From Larimichthys crocea (taxonomy: Eukaryota; Chordata; Actinopteri; Sciaenidae), in NCBI RefSeq assembly GCF_000972845.2, contig NC_040033.1:6346726-6410725 (forward strand): a stretch of DNA of 64,000 nucleotides, in the 5' to 3' direction. Numbering within the stretch: position 1 is the stretch's first letter; each line of letters opens with the position of its first letter. The position numbers were made by a program, and so were the translations under genes. Shown here one piece after another: positions 37,428 through 49,980 of the stretch. The notes beneath the pieces are model-generated. The model ran no database searches and was not told where the DNA came from. It saw only the letters and a program-made list of their open reading frames with translations.

Positions 37428-39535
37428 AGTGGTGTTAACATTGTGTGCTATAGCTATAAGCGCCTTGTTTCCACTGCTGGGTTGTTTATGTGTTGAGACA
37501 TCTCAAATGTATGGCAAAGTTTGTGTCTGAATCGCTGTGACTATAAATTCTGGTTCATGCAAAATCCTGTAAACATGCAAGCTTATATACATATCAAGGC
37601 ATTCTGCAATATTAATGCAGCGATGCTATTTTGAGGGGGCGAAACAGGGTGAATGAATCAGCAGCCTGGCAAGACTCCAAAACGTTGGGATTAATTGCTG
37701 CAGTGTTGGTGATTCAGCACCTGCAGGTAACTCATCTACAGTTTTAGCACGCACCTGTATTATGCAAGTGTATGTTATCAGGCCCTAAAATACCATGTGA
37801 ACCTGGTTTCATGTGTGCCACATTAATGAGAAACTTACTTGTTTTGGTTCGTGTTTCTTTCTGCGAGCATCAGCTGTTTTCTCAGTAGGACATGAAGCTG
37901 CGTTGTAATAGAGAAAAGAGCTGGTGACCACAAAGTTGTCAGTTTAGAGCCTTGTACCGGCTTTGAAAGTTTTCAAAGTCTTCTAGTGTTGTGACTGTAT
38001 AAACACAAAGAAACAAACGCGTCCTCATTCAGCTTCTCTTGTCCCTTTTTTTGTGGAATATAGTGGAATCTGAGCAAGATGGTGACTGAAGGTTGATTAT
38101 TTTAGAGCCAGATGCAACTAACAATTTACTCAGGGAAATGCAAGCACCCTCCAGCCAGGATATAAAACAAGATGAGGCCACCTCCACAAACCCCATCATC
38201 CTGACAGATCTATTAAGGATAGAATAACAAAGAGAATTGTACCTTATTTCCTTTTGCTGACTGGCTGCCTTTAAAATTCATATTGGGCAAAATATCAAAC
38301 CCAAGTTTTCGAGTAGGGTGTGTTCAGATATCATGACTTTGTTTCGTTCTCTTTTGGTGGTCCAAGCAAGCAAGCAGTGCAACCAAGTCCCCAGTGTAAG
38401 TAACAATCAGAAAGATTGGTTTCACCAAAATTGCACTGCACTGTTTGATTGTTTCTAACGCGCCCGCTTCCATGTCCCCTCACAGGGCGACAGCAAAGAA
38501 AAACCTAACAGGAACTGGCAAGAAAATAACATGGGTGCAGTGGGTTAAAAAATGCCACTTTAGCAGGACAGAAGCCCCAAACATTCTCCATGCAATGTCA
38601 TAAAAATAGAGCCCTATGTCCCCTCCAGAGATGCTCCCAGGATAAATGAAAGTCGTGGTGAGTTGGAGGAAGAAATAGGAAGGAAAACAACTCTCACCTA
38701 CAGAATGAGTAGAAGCCAATGTTTGCCTCATCCCGATCATAGTTGCTTTTTCCTTGAAAATGTTCTCTCTGTTTTTTTACAGGTTGAAAAAGCAGTAACA
38801 CACGTCCCTCCTCCCTCACCTTCCATTTCATCCCCAGCTTTGTCGTCATTGTTTCAACCCTGTGTAATCCTTGCACTGGGTCACTCGCTGCAGGGCACTC
38901 AATCACCCCTTCACTCGCCGTGTTCTCCGTGACAAATAGATGTGTTCCTGCCAAGCTCTTCCTAAACAAATGAATGTGTTTTCTACTGCCAGACCAAGCC
39001 TGTTTTTTCGCTGAACCAGGCAAAACACCTTGCTGTTTGTCACTTCAGAGCTCTACTGTATATCTCACTCCTCTGGCGATAGGTATTTTTCAGGAAGACA
39101 GATTGATACATCAGTTGCCTATTCTCTGCCCGCTGCACTACAAATAACCTGCTCGTATCTATACATACCCTACCTTGTGCGCTTGTTTTAGTAGTAGTAG
39201 ATAAACTACATCGAATGACCATTCTCCTTGACTTACTTAAATCTCTTATCTTGCTATTTTATCCGCAGAATATTACACAGGCAGAAAAAAAAACACATTT
39301 TAATGATAGTCACATGCAAGCTGGTCGAGAAAAAAAAAGGCTGCAGTGCTGTAAATCACCCACGGATTCAGATTTTATTGCTACATGCTGTAAATCAAGT
39401 CATCTCACGCACACAAACACCCAGTTTCTCCAATAAAGCCGAGGCTGTTCGTTCGTACACTCCAGAATTACCTTTATAAGCGTTTTTTTAACCGTTATCA
39501 AGACAAAGATACTCCAGTAGTACGTAATACTAGTT
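37428..39535. other. Non-coding stretch
   Basis: No exon or interspersed repeat was recognised. A short (TAG)n run lies at 39189-39201. Frames on both strands at 38.5-39.0 kb overlap and have no domain. Confidence 0.5.
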
Positions 39536-39674
39536 CCTTAATGTTAGGGAAAGATCATATTCACAGGAGGCCTAAGTTCGTTGTACATGACCTCCAGTGG
39601 ACATGTAAACATAAAGCCATTTAGCTCAGCATAACACAAAGGCTGAAAATTGGGTGAAACAACTAGAATGGCTC
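39536..39674 (+). repeat. Family C, copy 4, left part
   Basis: It starts 'taatgttagggaaagatcat' then 'attcac', which matches the family's left end, and contains 'catttagctcagcataacac', 'aaaggctgaaaa' and 'aactagaatggctc'. It is interrupted at 39675 by a SINE and resumes at 39804. Confidence 0.7.
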
Positions 39675-39803
39675 CATGCATACGCCCCATGTACGAAGGC
39701 TCTTGTTGGTGCAGAGGTTCAGGGTTTGAATCTGACCTTTGGCCTTTTCTGTCACTTTTCAGCTCTATCTGTCAAATACAGCTGGAAAAAGGCCAAAAGA
39801 AAG
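39675..39803 (+). mobile_element. Short tRNA-derived SINE-like insertion
   Basis: A 129-base insertion inside family C. It has a B-box-like 'ggtttgaatct' after 'ggtgcagaggttcag', followed by 'gacctttggccttttctgtc' and an A-rich end ('ggccaaaagaaag'). It is bounded by an imperfect 9-base direct repeat, gaatggctc (39666-39674) and gaatagctc (39804-39812), consistent with a target-site duplication. From general knowledge this wording belongs to a frequent fish SINE. Confidence 0.65.
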
Positions 39804-40036
39804 GAATAGCTCTGTCCAAAATCAACCAGCACACTTTAAAATTCACTAATTAAGTTATATGTTGTTTAATCCATACAAATCCATGTAAAAAAGGGTAGGG
39901 CCAGATTATATCTTTACCAGGCGCAGGAACTTTACAAAATCTTGAGCTAAAGGTTAGCGTACAGATATGATAGAAGTCCGTCTTCTCATGTAACTCTGGG
40001 AAAGGAGTGTGTTTGCTTTGGATTGAAATGTTGACT
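39804..40036 (+). repeat. Family C, copy 4, right part
   Basis: It continues the family order with 'ctctgtccaaaatcaaccag', 'aaattcactaattaagttat', 'tgtttaatccatacaaatcc', and then the terminal blocks 'gttagcgtacagatatgata', 'gtcttctcatgtaactctgg' and 'aaatgttgact'. Confidence 0.7.
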
Positions 40037-40960
40037 AGAGAGTGGGTGAACGTGGATTCGCTTTAGATGCGTCAGCATCTAAACAAGTTGAGGATGTTTC
40101 AGCTTAAACAAAAGATTACCTTCAGCCTGTGTGACTGCACAACATGATTGTCCAGGAAAAGCCGAGGAATTGGAGGGACAAAAATCAGAAACTGGAGTTG
40201 ATGGTAAGTTTTTATACATTACATAGGTTACCAGCTAGTCAGCTCAAGCTATCGTTCGCACACTTTCGTTTCTTTCCTTAACTATAGGTTTTCGTTACCA
40301 TAAGAAACCATTTTAAAGTTTAGTTTTATTTTATACAATCTCAACTTTACCTGAATAAGAATTAAAAATGTGTATATGTGAATAAACCATGAAGGTACAG
40401 CATTTTCTAATGACCTCTAACTGAAGAAGAACACTGTGCCTTTTGCCAGCACTGTATGTTTCATCCTCTGTTTATCCTCCAGCACCTGAATTATCAAAGA
40501 TTTCTTCTCAAAAGCGATACAAAATAAAAATAAACACTGCCATAGTGGAAATCATAAATTAGAATGCACCATTGCTTTTTCATGCATCAAACAGACCTTG
40601 AAATTGTATTTCCAGTGGGAGATGCTATTGATAACGCAGAGCCTTTGATTGTGTTTTGGTGGGAGAGGAGTAGTCCGGCTTAATGTAGTAAAAACAATCG
40701 CCATTATTGTGTCCTCTCAAGCTGTTCCTAAAGGGGCCATCTGCAGCACTACAAAAAGGTGGGTATTTTTATCTGGAACTTTGTAAAGAGGTGTACTTTC
40801 ACAAGGTCCAAAAGCACAATAGGGTTTAGATCACACATTGAAACTACATGGAGTTTTTAAAGACAAAATTAACAATGACAAGTGATGTCAGTGTGTGTGG
40901 TTTCCATTAAACCTTTGACTAGCTAAAAGCTTTTTAGCAACACTACCAGCTCGGCTCAAG
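40037..40960. other. Non-coding, nothing recognised
   Basis: Unique-looking AT-rich sequence. No frame over 60 codons has a domain. Confidence 0.5.
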
Positions 40961-41420
40961 GGATGGTCTACCACCACTTTGATATTTCTAGACTGAAATA
41001 TCTCAAACACTATTGAATTGCTCTGAAATTTTATACAGACATTAATGTTTCCCAGAGGATGAAACCAATAGGCTTCGGGGATCATCTGACCTTTTCTCTA
41101 GCACCTCAGTGAGGTTGACATTCTGGGTCTTGAGTGAAATATCTTGTCTTTTTAATGGATATTCAAGCTCCCCAGAGGTTACACTCTCAACACCCATTAA
41201 TGAAAAATTCAGCCTTCACTGTTGGTTATTTGTTAGTGTGCCAACATGTTAAACTAAATGGTGAACATGAACCATGGAAAGAGAAACACAAGTACAGTGT
41301 TCCCATGTTGCACCTGCATATGTTGGCATTATCAGGTTAGCATGTTGAACTCAGCATTTAGCTCAAAGTGCCGCTATGCCTAAGCTTATCAGAGCTCAGA
41401 TGTTAGCGTGACTATAGACT
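40961..41420 (-). repeat. Family D, copy 3 (long copy, inverted)
   Basis: Read on the minus strand it gives the family's right-hand blocks: 'gttagcatgctaac'-type words, 'gaggttgacatt', 'tttgagatatttcagtc' and 'aaagtggtggtagaccatcc'. It contains 'cagaggatgaa' and 'tgaccttttctctagcacc' on the plus strand, the complement of 'ggtgctagagaaaaggtca'. The 68-codon frame at 41134-41340 is repeat sequence. Confidence 0.75.
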
Positions 41421-44400
41421 CCAAATGTAGAATCAAACCAGGGTTATAGATAGCTAAATTTCATACCAGAAGATCAGGAGATCTGCTAGAGATTCCAATG
41501 TGCCGGAAACTTATTGGCACCGTTTGCTTTTACTTTAGCACCTCTGACTGCAAACCACAACCTCTTTTGTGAAACAGATTTTATGCTGACAAAGAGACTT
41601 ATTGTCCTTGTTATGGAAGTTTCTATCCTTAGGTTACACAAGGTTATGTGTGGGCCTTGAGGTCCTCAGCAGTATTAGTTGTTTGGCCATGGTTGAGAAC
41701 AGTAGGTGCCAGTCTATCTCAACACTGTGGTGGTCAGGGTTGAAGAGACCTCTTGCTGCCTTCCTAGACATAATAGATAGCTTGACATTGACGGTCCAAT
41801 CTGCGTAAACAGACGTCTGTGTCTTCAGACTAGAATATGCTGACAATAACACCTCCATGGGTAAAGACATTCTCTTTGACTAATTCTGGGCGTGTAGTAT
41901 TTGTGGTGGTTTCTTGGGGTTTAAATCGATCCACCAGCACGAGTTTGGCACTTCTGATGAACTTTGAGAGCGTCTCTAATTCTCCTGGGCCAAGCATCAA
42001 TAAATAATACAGCATAAGACATCAGAGGCTGCTGAACACTTTCTTCCTTCCTGACCTCACCATTGACCTTTGACTTCAGCAGTTTCTCCATAACAGTCCT
42101 GTTGGCCAGAATAACAAGCTAGCAACTTTTCTAACTGACTGTTGGCGAGCTCGTCTTTCCTCTTCAGTAACTTTTAATTGAACAAAATGCTGTGCAATGG
42201 TGTACAAAATGCCAAGTGTCACTAAGTAAACATAATAGTAAAAAAAATAGAAAAGGGTTCAGGAGCAATCGTGACTGATTTGCAGTTCACTAGTAGTGAC
42301 TTTGTTGTGTAACTACAGCTTTAGTTTTTCCATCGACTTGTTGTGTTACGCATATTTTATCTCGTCTTCTTGTGTCTCTACATAACAATGCTTGTCTGTG
42401 GTGTCATAATAAACAAATGGTGGATTCTGGTGTGACAGATTTTTCAAATAATTGATCATATTTGAATAACTGTTTTTTTTTTATTATTATCATTACTGGC
42501 AGTCAACACGCAGCATCTGCAGCTACCAAACTGCCACCGCAATAAAAGAAAGACAAATAAAAATGGCAACAAAGGCGCAGTTGTGCCAGTGCCGTGATGT
42601 ACCAGAAGTGTGACTCTATACTTTTGTATGTAGTTGTAGAGAAAACATGCAAATTTCCAAATTGTAGCCAGTTTTACCAATTTGCCAACAGTTACAGACG
42701 ACATATTGCACATATTGCTGTGTAATAGGAAATGATAATATATACTACTACTATAGTATTATAACCAAGCTTGTCTTTAATCCCTCTATTTTAAAGCTCC
42801 GAGGCCCCTCCAGTTGTCACATTGTAATGGAAACCTCTTAGCGTCAACAGCGTCAGGGCAGGTGATAAATTGAGGTGTCAAAGGGCCCAGCATTACCAGG
42901 ACTAGGTGGGTGCTTTGTTGATGCCTGGCAGCTTCAAGTAAAGTAGTCATCGTATTAATAAATGGGTTGTTCTCTTTTTTTTACTGGCAGTAATCTGTCT
43001 GGCTCTTGGCGTCTTCCTCTCCATCCGATAATGAGGTGCCTCCAACCTCGCCCAGGGGCTTTTTTGTAGCTGCTCGGCCAAATTTGCACTTCAGAACAAC
43101 TTTTAATTATACTCTCTGGTATGAAAAATGCACCAGTGGTTGTCTAACAGCATTGGCGGGGTGAATGCCAGTTAAAAATAATAGCCATGTGCTTTGGTGC
43201 ACGTTTGTTCTTTTATGTCTTCAAGGTATAACATTGTTTAAAGATGCGTGTTTTACATTTCTAAAAGGGTGGACGCCTGAGGTCTTTGCCCCTAATCTAG
43301 CTCTCATTTCCAAAGTATTAGCTGGTTATTACCTGAGCATTAGTGGAGTCAATGATAAATAGCATATCACTAGATCACGAATGACTGATGATAGTCATTA
43401 AAGGTTCATGACGAGGCTTTGTCAGTAGGAGATTTCTCCTATTGATTTTACAGAGGTCACTGGATATTAATTATGCCAAAGAAAATCAGACTAAATCATA
43501 CCACCAAGCATAATAAAATGTGAGGCAGAATGCAGTGCAGCAACTTGGAGAACACCCAGTGTCAAGACTCATGTCAGGTCTATAGAAATTAATGATATGG
43601 ATAACCTTTAATATCCATGGATATATCGCATGCCGAAATAGGTTTCATATGCCTTTAATTATGTTCCCCCTCTCTGCCTACGCTTAAAACGTTGTCATCT
43701 CTGAGCCGCTGTGAACAACTCAGCTGCCTACATGTGTTTTGTTGTCGAGTGTGCACCACCCATATGGCGCGTTACAGACATTTGAGCGTGAACACTGCCC
43801 TCATAAAACCACGGATCATAAAACTTAAGATTCCCCCTAAAAATGTGGCTGTGATTTAATTAAGGCCAAAAAAAAAAGAAAAAAACGCAGTCCGTTTCAT
43901 TACGAAGAGCATTGCTGCTGACTACAGCCATTCCAGACAGTTTTACCACACTTGCACTACATTGCCTTTTGTTGTTAAAGTCTGTAATAGTTTTTCTAAC
44001 ATTGGGAGGAATGGTAGGCCGAGTGGGTGTTGGTGAGCGGCGGGAGCAGGAGCCGAGCATGAGGAAACAACTCGAAGCGTTTCACCTTTCTTTGCCGTTT
44101 CTTGGTGAGAAAACACTTGCACAAATTAGCATCCTATCACGGCTGCGGACTGCGTTATATATCCTGCCAATTGTCCTCGTTTATCGGAGGCTGATGATAA
44201 AACTGTGTCATCTGAAATAACTTAGCAGTCTGGGTGTCATTATGCGCCGAATAATGAAAACCGAAGGCAATATACCGATTTGAATTTGATCATTTATCAA
44301 TGAGAGGGTGTTTATGGGTGCTACAAGAGCAATACAGCACAGCTACAGGGCGAGGTGATTTTGTAAGCATGTCTTTTTTTATTTCTACTATAGAATCAAT

Positions 44401-46084
44401 CAATGTTTTATTCTTCTCTTCTTCATTTAAATCCTTTGTTATACATTTGTGCATTAAATCTTTATTTAAAAGACATAATATTCCCTCTAACAGCTCAGTG
44501 GCTGGGAGGGGTCAGCATGCCTGCAAGAGCTACTGTACCAGCCCATCCAAGACACTTTCATTATCCCAAAAAAATTAATGGAGCGTTTTAATGTTGGAAG
44601 CTACGGGCTAAATGTTGTTTCAGACGCCTTTCCACTCGGCCAAGAAGAAAACTCTCACTGGAAAACAGTGGAGCCGTAACCAATTTAATATGATCACATG
44701 TAAGATTGCTGAGTATGTGCTGCACACTTTTACACACAGGCAATTTCAGTCTGATCACGTCCCCCCTGTACGGACACACACGCTACCCTCTTATCAGACT
44801 CAGTATGCAGAACTATAGCCAACAGTGGGACGCATCCTCCCGCCGCGGAGATCAAACAGGATGCTTCCATTCCTCTATTCTTGCCTTCTGTCAGAAGGGC
44901 AGAGCCTGCCTCGACACCTCTTTATCTTCGCCCGCAGCCACCCAGACAAGGCGATGGGCTGTGTCTGTTGACAAATGCTTCACTTGTTACAGATAACAGA
45001 AACATGTAAACAGGAATTGGCTAGTGGGCCGGCCATAGAAATCTTTGAAAACTTAAGATTCATTCATAGTGAGATCACAGTGTCGGCCCGTCGACAAGGA
45101 GCCGAGCATCCTCGGATCAAAACAAAGCTGCAAACTATGTCTCATGCATAAAACAGCTATATATGTTTGCCCTATGTTCCCCAACGCACAGCTCTGTTCT
45201 AGTCGCTTTAAACAACCCTTCACCATGTGTCTTACTCCAGGATTAATTCCAGGATCTCACAAATAAGTAAATAAGCTCTTGTAGTCCTACAGAAAACCCT
45301 CTGTAGCCTTTACATCCCAGGCAGACGTGTTGCTTTGTGTGTCTTGGTCACTAGGCGATCTTGTCGTAATGCATTATAGAAAAGATGTCCGCGGCATTGT
45401 CTGCCACTCATTGTTTGTTTGAGATGAGAGGCAGCAGCAGCAGCAGCACAATAATGGCGCTGCTACAGTGAAATGCTGGAGAGCTCATTGTGCCGTCGAT
45501 GGAGATGATGATTGTTAGTGTAACGCGGGCAGAAGAATGACGGCAACCGACCACATTAACCTTCATTAGTGGGTTGACCAGGCCTGGTCGGTTTAAAATG
45601 GAGTAATTACTGGTGACATAATGATGATTAATGGTAATGAGTGGTACTAATGTGTGGCATCTGTCAAATACATTTGAAGATCTGAACAACCTTCCCTCTC
45701 TGAAGTGAAGTGCACCTGTTTGAATCTGTACTATAATAAAATCTTTATATCCACAGTGTATCTAAAAAAAATATTATCTTTACATGATGTTATTGTCATC
45801 CTGGTTAAATATTGAATGCAACAGAATGTGTTTACTTTATTAAAGCTGCTATGATCAATATTTTTTCAAAAGGATTTGCTTGCAGAGAATTATTGCCAAG
45901 CTCAGCTGTATGGGGCGTTTTAGCATCTTTAAGCTCCTTGTTTTGGCTTGTCTTCTACTTTATGTCGCTGTCGCTTTAGTCTTCTTAGCACAATACTTCC
46001 ATCTACTTGTTTTAATGTTATATTCTTATTGTGTCAGTCCCTAAAAATGTGTGTGGCTTTATGAGCAGCGAATGGAAATTTGGT
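41421..46084. other. Long repeat-poor non-coding stretch
   Basis: About 4.6 kb with no recognised exon or interspersed repeat. Small features are a 14-base palindrome (atatccatggatat, 43611-43624) and an (AGC)n run at 45431-45448. Frames such as 43912-44220 and 44706-44996 show neither domain nor codon preference. Confidence 0.5.
45431..45448. repeat. (AGC)n run
   Basis: About six AGC units. Confidence 0.85.
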
Positions 46085-46345
46085 AGGCCGTCACAGCAAG
46101 AAAAATACTCTTGCTTCCTCCCAAAGTCCAAAGACATGTACTTAAGAGATTAACTGGTGAGTCTGAACTGACCATAGTTGTTCAGTTTAGACATGTTGTC
46201 GGTTGGATGGTTGTTGTATGTTTGTGCGCTGTAATGAGCTGGCAATTTATCCACCGCTCGCCCAAAGTCAGCTGGGATAGGCTCCAGCTCCACCGTGACA
46301 AGGATAAGTGCTTACAGATAATGGATGGATGGATGGATGGATGGG
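46085..46345 (+). repeat. SINE/LINE-tail-type fish repeat, copy 2
   Basis: 'ccgtcacagcaagaa', then 'ttcctcccaaagtccaaaga' and 'catg', 'gagattaactggtgagtctg', 'gtcagctgggataggctcca', 'gacaaggataag' and a terminal (ATGG)n run at 46320-46344. The middle and end correspond to copy 1 at 24.4 kb. The head is mostly missing. The 106-codon minus-strand frame across it is repeat sequence. Confidence 0.85.
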
Positions 46346-46774
46346 ATTTTGGTATGACAGATTTTTCTAATAACCGATGACATGTGTTGGTTTCACAGCT
46401 CACAATTTTACCGTTTTGGTTCACTCTCACAGCCCTCACAGGTTCCAGGCACAGCAGACAGCTGTGTTCAACAGAAAAGCTAAAATCCACCATATGTGCC
46501 ATCCTGAAATGTCATTATAATAATATTACTTAAGAGTACATTGCACATACATACATTCATACAGATGTGTTTACATTATTATTATTATTATTAGTTATTT
46601 TTGACTATACTCCTTCTCCCAGTCATAAAAACATGACACACAAAATAAGTCAATGTTCATCCATGACTGTCTTTTCTGTTATATTTACAGTGTGAAATGA
46701 AGTCCTCTGGCACCCAAACAAAGGTGTCATCCTTGAGGGTGTAACACATCCACTACATGCCCAGAAACAAAAAA
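46346..46774. other. Non-coding, with (TTA)n microsatellite
   Basis: It contains a TTA run at 46574-46593 and no recognised exon. Confidence 0.6.
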
Positions 46775-47020
46775 GCAGACAGACACAGTTAGCAACTAGC
46801 CTGGGAACATAGCGCAGCATTTTAGCTGCTGAAAAGCCGAAAGTTTCCCTCAGGAAAAAAAAAAAAACAGAGCTGCAAGGACAAAACACGACTCTGGATG
46901 AATGCTAATTTTGCCATATCTGTTGCATGTGTAAATAGCAGCTGCTTGCTAAGAGCTTAATGTATGTGTTGTCTTCACAGGAGGCTTCGTTGAAAGAAAA
47001 TCACCTACTGCAGATTTAAT
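46775..47020 (+). repeat. Possible interspersed repeat (single copy here)
   Basis: 'cagttagcaactagcctggg', 'aacatagcgcagcattttag', 'gctgctgaaaagccgaaagt', 'ttccctcagg', then 'aaaacacgactc' and 'ttcacaggaggcttcgtt' follow the order of another repeat I know from percomorph genomes. It is not supported by a second copy in this window. Confidence 0.4.
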
Positions 47021-49069
47021 ATTGAAGAGCACATTGTCTCCGGCCTACCCAAAGTGCTTCTGTTGCCTTAAACCTGCAAACAAATGACCATCTCCCACCT
47101 ACTTAGTGCCATTGAACAATTTCCCTGAGATATAGTTGCATTCGGATGACGTGCAGTAAACTAATCTGTGTTTTTTTGCAATCCTGCCGTCTCTGGAGAT
47201 TTTAAAATGTTTTTTATCTCCCTTCCTTATTCTCAACACAGGAAGAGGAATGATGTAAATGTGCGATTCTGCACTTACCGCAGAGAGAACGGATTAATGC
47301 CACGTCGTATTCAGATATGCAAGCAAAATGCTTGTGAATGTATTTCTCCTGTGATGCAATAGCGATGAAACATCGCCAGTCACGGCGGTGGTGGGTGGTT
47401 GACAGTTACGTCCATATTGACGTATGGCGCCATTAAGAACAAAAGCTCCACTCCACCAGAAGAGACATGACAACAGTATCGCCAGATCTGACAGGAGCAC
47501 ACATCTTTCCACTGTCATCTCTGACCTCTATATCTCTTAGCTCAAGATAGATGCATTTTCATGCCTGGCTTCAGGCACTAATAGACCATTGATTCATTCG
47601 CAATATGGCCCAGAGTCAGCCAGGTCTCTGATTATTTATTTTCCTCTTGAAAACACTCTCCCCTTTCTCTGTCTCTCTCCCTCTCTCTCTCTCACATCTG
47701 TCTTATTAAAATGTAATGGCAAACAAAACCCCAGTCTCTCTCTATCTGATGGCGGAGAGAAAAACAATTTTAAGGGATTCGCAACGGTTTATAACCCATA
47801 GAGAGAAGAGAGGCGAGAACACTCAGAGGTCTTAGATGAGATAGACCTCCAAATCAATCACTACCGCCAGAGGATTCCTCACATTGATGCCACTGCTGAT
47901 TGACAGACCTCAAATCTTCTCGGTGACTGTCAAACGGAGCCAGCTGTGACCACCTGCTAAGGCATTTTAGACTTTATGTCCTGCTGAGGTGAGGTTGTGT
48001 GAAATTTAAGCTTGTCTGCGATAAAGATGTGGGGGAAAAGAAGAAGATGGAGTCATTATAGCATATAATTTTGCCGAGCCTTAATTGCGGCCTGGATAAA
48101 CATCTGTGGAGTATGTGACCATTTAAACCCACTTCTTAAATGTCAGGGAAAACATATACCAGCAGCCTCTGAACCTGTCATATACAACTTTCTACCAAGG
48201 TCATTTTTGGCTTTTTTCACGGAATGTTACTTATACATTTGATGGCTGGCTTACGATCTGAAATTCTTTCACGTAAATGGTTTTTCCAGACTTCTGTGTG
48301 CTTGTGCAGCTGGCAGTGCAAGCTCGGCCTCTTTACTTTCCTCGAAAGGGGGGAGATAGCTGACCACATCGTTTGGGAGGGGGGCACGCCCTGGCAGTCC
48401 TGAAATGACAGATGAGGGAATTCGGTGTCCCTAATGCCCGTCTATCTGTGCGGGAGTTCACTGGAGGGTGGAATAGTTGACTTAATTGAAACCTTTAATT
48501 TTGCAGGCAGGAAAAGTTAGAATGGATGTGGCAGCATTGACTTGAAAGTCTGCCCTTTATATAGACTCAGGAGAAATGTAATGAGAAGAGGAATCTGATC
48601 ATTTAGTTTCAGGAGGCACTGGCTGCTGCAAATGTTTGGAATAGTTCAGGCAGGGAGTCATTTTTTACTTGTAACATTTTATCAATGAAGTATTTGTTCA
48701 GTTTTTCTACTTTCGACAAAAGTTATTTGACCTTTGAGCGCACGGCGGCTTTGCAAAACATTCCTGCGTACAGACCTGTCATTAATTTAACACAGGCTGA
48801 GCCGTAAATCAAAATCAAACCTGAAAACTGTTAGCAAGACTCATGTGTTCACACAGAAGGTAAAGCTAATTTTCTTTCGGGTTTACCTGCAGTACAGGTA
48901 ACAAGTGAAGTTTGATTGCAGTAAACAAATTAAAAGAATGTTGAAATAACTGCGTCATGATTATGATTTGTAATTTCTGGTTCAACTTCCTTGCTTACTT
49001 TTCTCCAAATAATCTTTTTTTTTTGCTGTAAATGTAATCTACTTGTGCAAAACAAATGGTTTACTTTGA
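47021..49069. other. Repeat-poor non-coding stretch
   Basis: No exon or interspersed repeat was recognised. A CT-rich run lies at 47667-47695. The 74-codon frame at 48991-49215 runs into family D. Confidence 0.5.
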
Positions 49070-49415
49070 TGTTGAGCAGTTATGTTTACCATGCTAACAT
49101 TTGCTCCATAGCACCAGACTTAAAGTTCATTCGATGCTTTAGTATTGGTGCTAGAGGAAAAAGTCATAATATCAAGGTTATTGTAATTCACCCTCTGGAG
49201 AGCATGAATATCTGAACTTCACATAAATCAATTTAATACTTGTCAAGATCACAGATATCACAGCGATATGAGAGGACGGCTCAGAGAGGATCAGATACAT
49301 CATCTATAAACCATGAACGTCTGGACAAAATTCTGTTCCAGTCGTCATGTATTCAATGAATAACTGAAAACTCTGACCTGCTGCTGACATTAGAGGGAAA
49401 GTCAAAGTCTTTATT
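49070..49415 (+). repeat. Family D, copy 4, left part
   Basis: 'tgtttaccatgctaacattt', 'ggtgctagaggaaaaagtca', 'ttattgtaattcaccctctg' and 'gagcatgaatatctgaac', then 'aaccatgaacgtctggacaa'. It is interrupted at about 49416 by a family E element and resumes at 49746. Confidence 0.75.
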
Positions 49416-49745
49416 AAAAAAGGTCCAGTGTGTAACATTTAAGGGGACCCATTAAAAATGGAATAAAATAAGCATAACTAAGTTTTTATTAGTGTTTATT
49501 TACCCGAAAATAAGAACCGTTATGTTTTTGTTACCTTAGAATGAGTCTTTTATATCTACAGCTGTCATATTTCTACAAACCCAGAGCAGACCAACCAAAC
49601 ACTGACTCTAATTTGCAGGTTTTATGTCCACCATAGTTTCTCCTTCATGTTTGCAAAGGGAGAGTGAGGTAAGCAGTCTTCAGTTGTTTGGCAATCTGGA
49701 ACTTCACCACTAGATGCCACTAAATCCTACACACTGCACCTTTAA
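49416..49745 (+). mobile_element. Family E inverted-repeat element, copy 1, nested in family D
   Basis: The left end 'aaaggtccagtgtgta' is mirrored by the right end 'tacacactgcacctttaa'. The internal order is 'ggaataaaataagcataact', 'cccgaaaataagaaccgtta', 'gttaccttagaatgagtctt', 'ttatatctacagctg', 'gagcagaccaaccaaacact', and 'caatctggaacttcaccact' before 'agatgccactaaatcctaca'. It shares this order with 51291-51673. Terminal inverted repeats, about 330 bases and no coding capacity make it a MITE-type DNA element. Confidence 0.85.
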
Positions 49746-49980
49746 GTATCTTATTTAGATAGCAAATTTTCATGGCAATCCAAATGTTGACAAGCTTTTT
49801 CACAAATCTCAAAGTCATGGTTCGCACTAGAGAGGAAAGGTTCATCCAAGTCATTTTGAATCATCCTCTGGGAACCATGACTGTTACATTTCATGGCAAT
49901 CCATCCAACAGTTGTTGAGATTTATCAGTCTGGAACAAAGTGGTAAACAGACCGACATACTGACATCACCACCCATGCTG
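49746..49980 (+). repeat. Family D, copy 4, right part
   Basis: 'ttcatggcaatccaaatgtt', 'tttgaatcatcctctgggaa' with 'ccatgactg', 'catggcaatccatccaacag', 'ttgttgagatttatcagtct', and 'ggaacaaagtggtaaacaga' followed by 'ccgacatactgac'. These are the right-hand blocks of the family. Confidence 0.8.
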
